Shown here piece by piece: positions 58,576 to 64,000 of a stretch of DNA of 64,000 bases (positions within the stretch are counted from its first letter, which is position 1; every line of letters begins with the position of its first letter). A program made the position numbers and the translations under genes. This DNA is from an uncultured Pelagibacteraceae bacterium (lineage in GTDB: Bacteria > Pseudomonadota > Alphaproteobacteria > Pelagibacterales > Pelagibacteraceae), in contig CACLQI010000004.1 of assembly GCA_902608975.1 (NCBI GenBank), forward strand, positions 1 through 64,000. Reading direction: 5' to 3'. The notes under the pieces are model-generated. The model worked only from the letters and a program-made list of their open reading frames with translations, was not told where the DNA came from and searched no databases.

Positions 58576-59629
58576 TCATGATTATTAAAAATAAAACAAC
58601 TTGAGGTGCCCAAACAGAAATAACTAAAGGAATTTTTTCACTCTCTGCAAGCAAATTAAAAAAGAAATTTACATAATAAATTACTACCGAAATAAATATA
58701 CCTAGAATAAGATTAAAAATTCTTGACTTATTATACCTAACATTAAACATTAGAATTGAAGCCAAACAGACCATGATAGCTAAATAAATTGGATAAGAGT
58801 AAATTTTTAATTGGTGAGCATTAAGTAAAATTGTTGAATATCCTAGTGTTTTATAGTCTTTTTTTAATTGGTTTAACCCTACAATGTCTAAAGAAGATAG
58901 ATTTGAAAATAAGTTTGTAATCTTTTGTTTATCAAAATTTGTTTCAAAAATAATGTCTTTCTCGTTATTAGTCGTCTCATTATCTTTTGTGACTCTGGAG
59001 TTTTTAATTACCCAAAAATTATTTTTAATATCAACATTTTTTGAGCTGATAACTCTCTGGAATTTGAAATTTAAATCAAACTGAGTGATTATAACATTTT
59101 TTAAAAAATTATTTTCAATTTTTTCAGCATTAATTAAATTTATATTTTTTTCAGTTTCATCTTTGATCCACAATCCATTAGATGTGATTACGGCTAGATA
59201 TTTATCATCTTTTGAATAATCATTTTTTATATCTAGATAAAAAAACTTAAGGTTTGCTGAAATATTATAAAAAATTAAAACTATAAAAATACCAGCCACA
59301 AAACTAGTTAACGTAATAATGTTTATTAATTTAATATTTGTTAATCCGTAGTTTTTGTAGATATTCAATTCATTTTTATCAATAGTCTCAGAAAAAAAAT
59401 AGAGTGTTGAAATTAAAAAAATAAATGGAAAAATATCAAAAATTATTGAGGGTGAATTTAAAAATGTTAAAAAAATTGGTAACGTTAGGTTTGATCCATC
59501 AACATTTTTAAAAAAACTTAATTCTTCGAATATATTTAAAATTATAGTTATAGAAAGGAAAATTAAAGTTACTATACCTAAACATCTTAAAAAAGAACTA
59601 ACTAAATTTTTTTGATAAATTGCTAACAT
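58547..59629 (-). CDS. lptG: LPS export permease LptG
   Basis: YjgP/YjgQ-family TM architecture; position with lptF and lptD. Confidence 0.85.
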   Translation of the reverse strand: MLAIYQKNLVSSFLRCLGIVTLIFLSITIILNIFEELSFFKNVDGSNLTLPIFLTFLNSPSIIFDIFPFIFLISTLYFFSETIDKNELNIYKNYGLTNIKLINIITLTSFVAGIFIVLIFYNISANLKFFYLDIKNDYSKDDKYLAVITSNGLWIKDETEKNINLINAEKIENNFLKNVIITQFDLNFKFQRVISSKNVDIKNNFWVIKNSRVTKDNETTNNEKDIIFETNFDKQKITNLFSNLSSLDIVGLNQLKKDYKTLGYSTILLNAHQLKIYSYPIYLAIMVCLASILMFNVRYNKSRIFNLILGIFISVVIYYVNFFFNLLAESEKIPLVISVWAPQVVLFLIIMIGMVKVNEK

Positions 59630-59631
59630 AT

Positions 59632-60783
59632 TTATCTTTTTTTATAAATTAATTTATTTTTTAATATTAAATACCCAAACAAAATAAATACTAGTGGCAT
59701 AAGATAAAACACAACAGTATTGGTAAAATTTTTTCCTGCGAAATTTACTGATATTTCAGAAAATACAATAATCATGAAGCCATAAAAAAAGATATGTGAT
59801 TTGTGAAACTTATATCTGTGGCTTTCCTTATATTGAGTAATTAAAAAACAAGAAATTATTGTAATTAAAAATAAATATATTGGTTTAATTAATCTATCAA
59901 ATAATTCTTGGTTTATTTCTTTAACAAAACCTTCATTGCACTGCAAGATAGAATTATTATAAGTATAAAATCTATCATCAGTTTTTTCTATAAAGTATGA
60001 ATGAGTGCATCTAAGTAGAAAAAACGTTGAAAGTTCTTGTATTTTTGGGTGTGTAATAGTTTTTGTAGCATATTTTGTTAAGTCAAATTCGGTTTGCGCA
60101 AAATTAAATATGGTAGTTTTTTTTTCATCAGTATTTAAAAATTTTCCATCAAATAATATTAACTTTCTTTTATCATCTATTTGTTTTAAAATTCCTTTAT
60201 CTGCAAAAATAATCTGAGACTTATTATCATCTAATTCATCTTTTAGAAAAATATTTTCAAATTCTGTGCTTGATATCTTTTTTTCAATAAAAATTGTTAA
60301 CTTGTCAACTGTATCAATAAATTTTTTTTCTTGTAGTAAAGAAGGAAAGAAATCCATATTTGATTCTTTTAAATATGATCTTGCTTTATCTTGTAAAGCT
60401 GGACTTAATAAGGTTGTCAAAAATATTTGTAGCAAGAAAAATAAAAAAGTATATTTAATAAGCACATTAATAAATTTTATTTTATTAATTCCATTAATCC
60501 AAAAAATTTTGAGTTCATTGTTTTCTTCATATTTTGATATTGTATAAAATAAGGATATAAAAAAGATAAATGGTAAAATATTTTTAAAAATTTTGGGGAA
60601 ATTTAATATGGTGAAATAAAAATATATATCGAAACTGTGCCCATCCTCAGACATAAAATCTAAAAAATTTACAGCCTGTACAATCCACACGATAAGGCTC
60701 AAACTTACGGAGCAAAGCAAAAAAAAATAAGTGTTATCAAGCAAAAATTTTTTAAAGACAATTTTTTCGTTGAAATTAATCAT
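59632..60783 (-). CDS. lptF: LPS export permease LptF; start likely ATG at 60783 (track start 60831)
   Basis: YjgP/YjgQ-family; PFIFFISLFYTISKYEENNELKIFWINGINK; TTLLSPALQDKARSYL. Confidence 0.85.
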   Translation of the reverse strand: MINFNEKIVFKKFLLDNTYFFLLCSVSLSLIVWIVQAVNFLDFMSEDGHSFDIYFYFTILNFPKIFKNILPFIFFISLFYTISKYEENNELKIFWINGINKIKFINVLIKYTFLFFLLQIFLTTLLSPALQDKARSYLKESNMDFFPSLLQEKKFIDTVDKLTIFIEKKISSTEFENIFLKDELDDNKSQIIFADKGILKQIDDKRKLILFDGKFLNTDEKKTTIFNFAQTEFDLTKYATKTITHPKIQELSTFFLLRCTHSYFIEKTDDRFYTYNNSILQCNEGFVKEINQELFDRLIKPIYLFLITIISCFLITQYKESHRYKFHKSHIFFYGFMIIVFSEISVNFAGKNFTNTVVFYLMPLVFILFGYLILKNKLIYKKR

Positions 60784-60830
60784 TAATAATCTATAAACCT
60801 TTTCAACTATTAGTATATATTCAAAAATCA

Positions 60831-62294
60831 ATGAGTGTTCAAGTTTTCTATAAAAATAAGGCTAAATCGAGCGGTCTAGGTGTAATAGCTATATTTGGAG
60901 ATGAAAAATTTCAAACAAAAAATCTAAGTGCTACTTTTTCAAAAAATGAGACTTCGTATATCCAAAAAATTTTAAAAAATAAAAAAAATACCAAAGAAAG
61001 CATTGTTTCATTTAATTTAAACGATAAATCCACTGTAATTTTAATATCAATTAAAAAAAATTTGAAAAGACCAGATGTAGAAAGCTTAGGGGCCAAATTT
61101 TATAATTTTATTAAAAAAAATAATATTAAAAATATTTCTATTTATTCAGAAAGCATAAGCAATAAACCAGGAAAAGATTTTATTGGTCGTTTTATACATG
61201 GACTTAAATTAAAATCTTATGAATTTAATTTATATAAGTCAAAAAAGGTAAAAAATATTATAACAATTAACTTGATTGGAAAACAAAGTATTTTTTCAAA
61301 AAATAATAAATTAAAATTTAAAGCTTTAGAAGAAGGAACTTTTTTTACTAGAGATTTAGTGTCAGAACCTGGCAACATTTTACATCCAGACGAATATGCA
61401 AAAAGATTAGTTAAATTAAAAAAATATGGATTAAAAGTTACAGTTTACGATGAAAAAAAATTAAAGAAATTAGGATGTAATGCTTTATTAGGAGTTGGGC
61501 AGGGAAGTATAAGAGGCTCTTATCTTGTAACTGTTGAATGGAAAGGTAATAAATCTAAATCAAAACCTTTGGCATTTGTTGGAAAAGGTGTTTGTTTTGA
61601 TACTGGTGGTTATTCGTTAAAACCAGCAAGATTTATGGAAGATATGACTTATGACATGGCCGGCTCCGCGGCAGTAGTAGGTCTAATGAAGACTTTAGCT
61701 TTAAGAAAAGCAAAAATTAATGCAGTTGGTGTAGTAGGCCTTGTTGAGAATATGGTAAGTGGAAACGCTCAAAGACCCGGAGATATTGTAAAATCTTATA
61801 GCGGAAAAACTATCGAAGTATTAAATACTGACGCTGAAGGTAGATTAGTTTTAGCAGACGCTTTAACCTTTACTGAAAAAAAATTCAAACCCCAATTCAT
61901 GGTCGATTTAGCAACTTTAACTGGTGCCATTATTGTTTCTTTAGGTTCAGAGTACGCAGGGCTTTTTTCTAACGATGATAAACTATCAAAACAATTACTT
62001 GAGTCTGGAGAAAAAGTTGATGAAAAATTATGGAGAATGCCTCTTCATAAGAACTTTGATAAACTGATAAACTCCAAAAACGCTGATATGCAAAATATTA
62101 ATTATGTAGGAGGAGCTGGATCAACTACAGCTGCACAGTTTTTACAAAGATTTATAATTAACAAAACACCTTGGGCGCATCTTGATATAGCAGGGATGGC
62201 CTTCTCAAAATATGGTGGAGCCGTAAATCCAAGTGGTGCTACAGGGTATGGTGTAAGGTTACTTAATCAATTTGTAGAAGATAACTATGAGTAG
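60831..62294 (+). CDS. pepA: Leucyl aminopeptidase
   Basis: FVGKGVCFDTGGYSLKPARFMEDMTYDMAGSAAVVG; NTDAEGRLVLADALTF. Confidence 0.94.
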   Translation: MSVQVFYKNKAKSSGLGVIAIFGDEKFQTKNLSATFSKNETSYIQKILKNKKNTKESIVSFNLNDKSTVILISIKKNLKRPDVESLGAKFYNFIKKNNIKNISIYSESISNKPGKDFIGRFIHGLKLKSYEFNLYKSKKVKNIITINLIGKQSIFSKNNKLKFKALEEGTFFTRDLVSEPGNILHPDEYAKRLVKLKKYGLKVTVYDEKKLKKLGCNALLGVGQGSIRGSYLVTVEWKGNKSKSKPLAFVGKGVCFDTGGYSLKPARFMEDMTYDMAGSAAVVGLMKTLALRKAKINAVGVVGLVENMVSGNAQRPGDIVKSYSGKTIEVLNTDAEGRLVLADALTFTEKKFKPQFMVDLATLTGAIIVSLGSEYAGLFSNDDKLSKQLLESGEKVDEKLWRMPLHKNFDKLINSKNADMQNINYVGGAGSTTAAQFLQRFIINKTPWAHLDIAGMAFSKYGGAVNPSGATGYGVRLLNQFVEDNYE

Positions 62295-62697
62295 TTTGGA
62301 ACAAACACTTTCAATTATAAAACCAGACGCTGTAGAAAGAAATTTAGATAATGAAATTAAAGATATTTTCAAAAATAAAGGTTTTAAAATTGTTAAAGAA
62401 AAAAAAATACAGATAACAAAACTTGAAGCAGAACAATTTTACAAAGTTCATGAAACAAAGCCATTTTACGTGGATTTATGTGCTTATTTATCATCTGGTC
62501 CGATTGTAGTAATGATACTAGAGAAAGAAAATGCAATAATAGCAAATAGGGAATTAATGGGAGCGACAAATCCAAAAGATGCGATCGAAGGTACAATTAG
62601 AAAAAAATTCGGTTTATCAATAGACAAGAATTCAGTGCATGGCTCAGATAGCATAGACAACGCAAAAATAGAAATTAATTTTTTCTTTAAAGACTAA
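62287..62697 (+). CDS. ndk: Nucleoside diphosphate kinase
   Basis: QTLSIIKPDAVERN; MGATNPKDAIEGTIRKKFG; NSVHGSDSIDNAKIEINFFF. Confidence 0.95.
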   Translation: MSSLEQTLSIIKPDAVERNLDNEIKDIFKNKGFKIVKEKKIQITKLEAEQFYKVHETKPFYVDLCAYLSSGPIVVMILEKENAIIANRELMGATNPKDAIEGTIRKKFGLSIDKNSVHGSDSIDNAKIEINFFFKD

Positions 62698-63272
62698 CTT
62701 AAAATTTTTTTAATAGCAGCTGGATAAATTAGATGTTCTTTTTTTAGGATTTTTTTGGCTAAAGAAGAATGATTATCTTTACTAGATATTTTAACTTTTT
62801 TTTGCAGAATAATTTTTCCAGAGTCGAGTTTTGGTGTAACGTAATGGACAGTACATCCTGAAAATTTTTCTCTATTTTTTATAGCTCTAAAATGAGTATT
62901 TAAACCTTTATATTTTGGAAGCAATGATGGATGTATATTAATTATTTTTCCTTGAAATTTTTTAATAAAATTATTTGATAAAATTTTCATGAATCCTGCA
63001 AGACAAATTAGTTTTATTTTTTTTTGTTTTAAAAAGTATAAAATTTTTTGATCAGATTTTATTTTTTTATCATACTTAATTATTTTTTTTTTAATTTTAT
63101 ATTGTTTGGAATATTTTAGTCCTTTTGCTTGATTTGTATTGGAAATTATTAAATCAACTGAAAATGGATAGTTTTTTAATTTTGAAAATTGAATTAAATT
63201 TTTGAGATTACTTCCTTTTCCTGAAATAAAAACAGCAGTTTTTATTTTTTTAGGACCAATTAATTTTCTCAT
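62694..63272 (-). CDS. purN: Phosphoribosylglycinamide formyltransferase
   Basis: AVFISGKGSNLKNLI; LAGFMKILSNNFIKKFQGKIINIHPSLLPKYKGLNTHFRAI; GCTVHYVTPKLDSG. Confidence 0.93.
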   Translation of the reverse strand: MRKLIGPKKIKTAVFISGKGSNLKNLIQFSKLKNYPFSVDLIISNTNQAKGLKYSKQYKIKKKIIKYDKKIKSDQKILYFLKQKKIKLICLAGFMKILSNNFIKKFQGKIINIHPSLLPKYKGLNTHFRAIKNREKFSGCTVHYVTPKLDSGKIILQKKVKISSKDNHSSLAKKILKKEHLIYPAAIKKILS

Positions 63273-64000
63273 TTAATTTGACTTTATTTTTGCCTCTAAT
63301 TATTTTTCCTATTGGATATGGCTCATATTTTTTTTCAAAAAATTTTTTTATTTTACTAAAATTTTTCGGTTTAACGATTAAACAAAAACCCACACCACAA
63401 TTAAAAGTTTTTAACATCTCATCATCTTCAATATTATTTTCTTTTAGCCATTTAAATATTTTTTTTGTTTTTATTTTATTTAGGTTTATACTTGCCATCA
63501 GAGTATCTGGTACAATTCTTTTTATATTATCTTTAATTCCACCTCCGGTAATATTGGCACACCCACTGATCAAATTATTTTTTGTTAGACTTAAAATTTC
63601 TTCAACATAAATTTTTGTTGGTTTTAATAATTCTTTCCTTAAGAATTTATTTTTTTTTAAATTAATTTTTTTTTTGTTAATTATATGTCTGACTAATGAA
63701 TAACCATTCGAATGCATACCGCTTGAGGGAACTGCAAGTATCAGATCGTTTTCTTTAATTTTTTTTTTGTGTAGAATTTTTTTTTCATCAACTATACCAA
63801 CTGAAAAACCTGCAATATCAAATTTTTCTTTTTCGTAAGTTCCAGGCATTTCAGCTGTTTCTCCTCCCACTAATTGACATTTTGAAATTTTACAGCCCTT
63901 TTGAATACCTTTTATTATTGACTTAAGTTTTTTGAGATTAATTTTGTTGATAGATATATAATCTAAGAATATTAATGGTTTAGCTCCTTGAACAATTAAG
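63250..64000 (-). CDS. purM: Phosphoribosylformylglycinamidine cyclo-ligase, 5' end beyond the window
   Basis: QLVGGETAEMPG; frame stays open to 64000 (IVQGAKPLIFLDYISINKINLKKLKSIIKGIQKGCKISKCQLVGGETAEMPG); ORF-track start at 63870 is an internal GTG. Confidence 0.93.
   Translation of the reverse strand, partial: LIVQGAKPLIFLDYISINKINLKKLKSIIKGIQKGCKISKCQLVGGETAEMPGTYEKEKFDIAGFSVGIVDEKKILHKKKIKENDLILAVPSSGMHSNGYSLVRHIINKKKINLKKNKFLRKELLKPTKIYVEEILSLTKNNLISGCANITGGGIKDNIKRIVPDTLMASINLNKIKTKKIFKWLKENNIEDDEMLKTFNCGVGFCLIVKPKNFSKIKKFFEKKYEPYPIGKIIRGKNKVKLNEKINWS

Noticed and set aside
63250-63870. purM start at 63870 as given by the ORF track
   Set aside because: The codon is an internal GTG in QLVGGETAEMPG; the frame remains open to the window edge, so the gene is truncated by the window
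1-64000. CRISPR arrays, transposases, integrases, prophage or toxin-antitoxin pairs
   Set aside because: Looked for regular repeat-spacer units and mobile-element protein motifs across the ORFs; none seen

Overview
Low-GC, very compact alphaproteobacterial chromosome segment. The gene content and streamlined layout look like SAR11 / Pelagibacterales (inferred from gene content only; no search was run). I saw no tRNA, rRNA, CRISPR array, transposase, integrase or prophage signal. The first ~38 kb is dominated by uptake and breakdown of compatible solutes and small C/N compounds. It holds an Ehu-type ectoine ABC transporter and an EutA/DoeA-like ectoine-opening pair. It also holds a TauD + PhnZ/TmpB-like HD oxygenase + GMC dehydrogenase cassette, a near-complete gamma-butyrobetaine/carnitine-to-glycine-betaine gene set around ProXWV, a Pot-type ABC system, NAD formate dehydrogenase, a Liv-type ABC system and an amidinotransferase. 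The last ~26 kb is mostly housekeeping: purF-cvpA, dnaB-rplI-rpsR-rpsF, fabD-fabG-acpP-gmk, ksgA-pdxA-surA-lptD-lptG-lptF, pepA-ndk-purN-purM. The observations most worth follow-up are: (1) the TauD/HD-oxygenase/GMC operon, a possible oxidative C-P (or related) cleavage route; (2) the carnitine-like gene set with an SDR in place of CdhA; (3) a hairpin plus U-tract after each of four ABC substrate-binding protein genes and before the next transporter gene; (4) a 59-aa Cys-rich mini-protein missing from the ORF track, preceded by two Fur-box-like sites spaced 22 bp; (5) tandem repeat operators upstream of the Liv operon and a perfect palindrome upstream of formate dehydrogenase.
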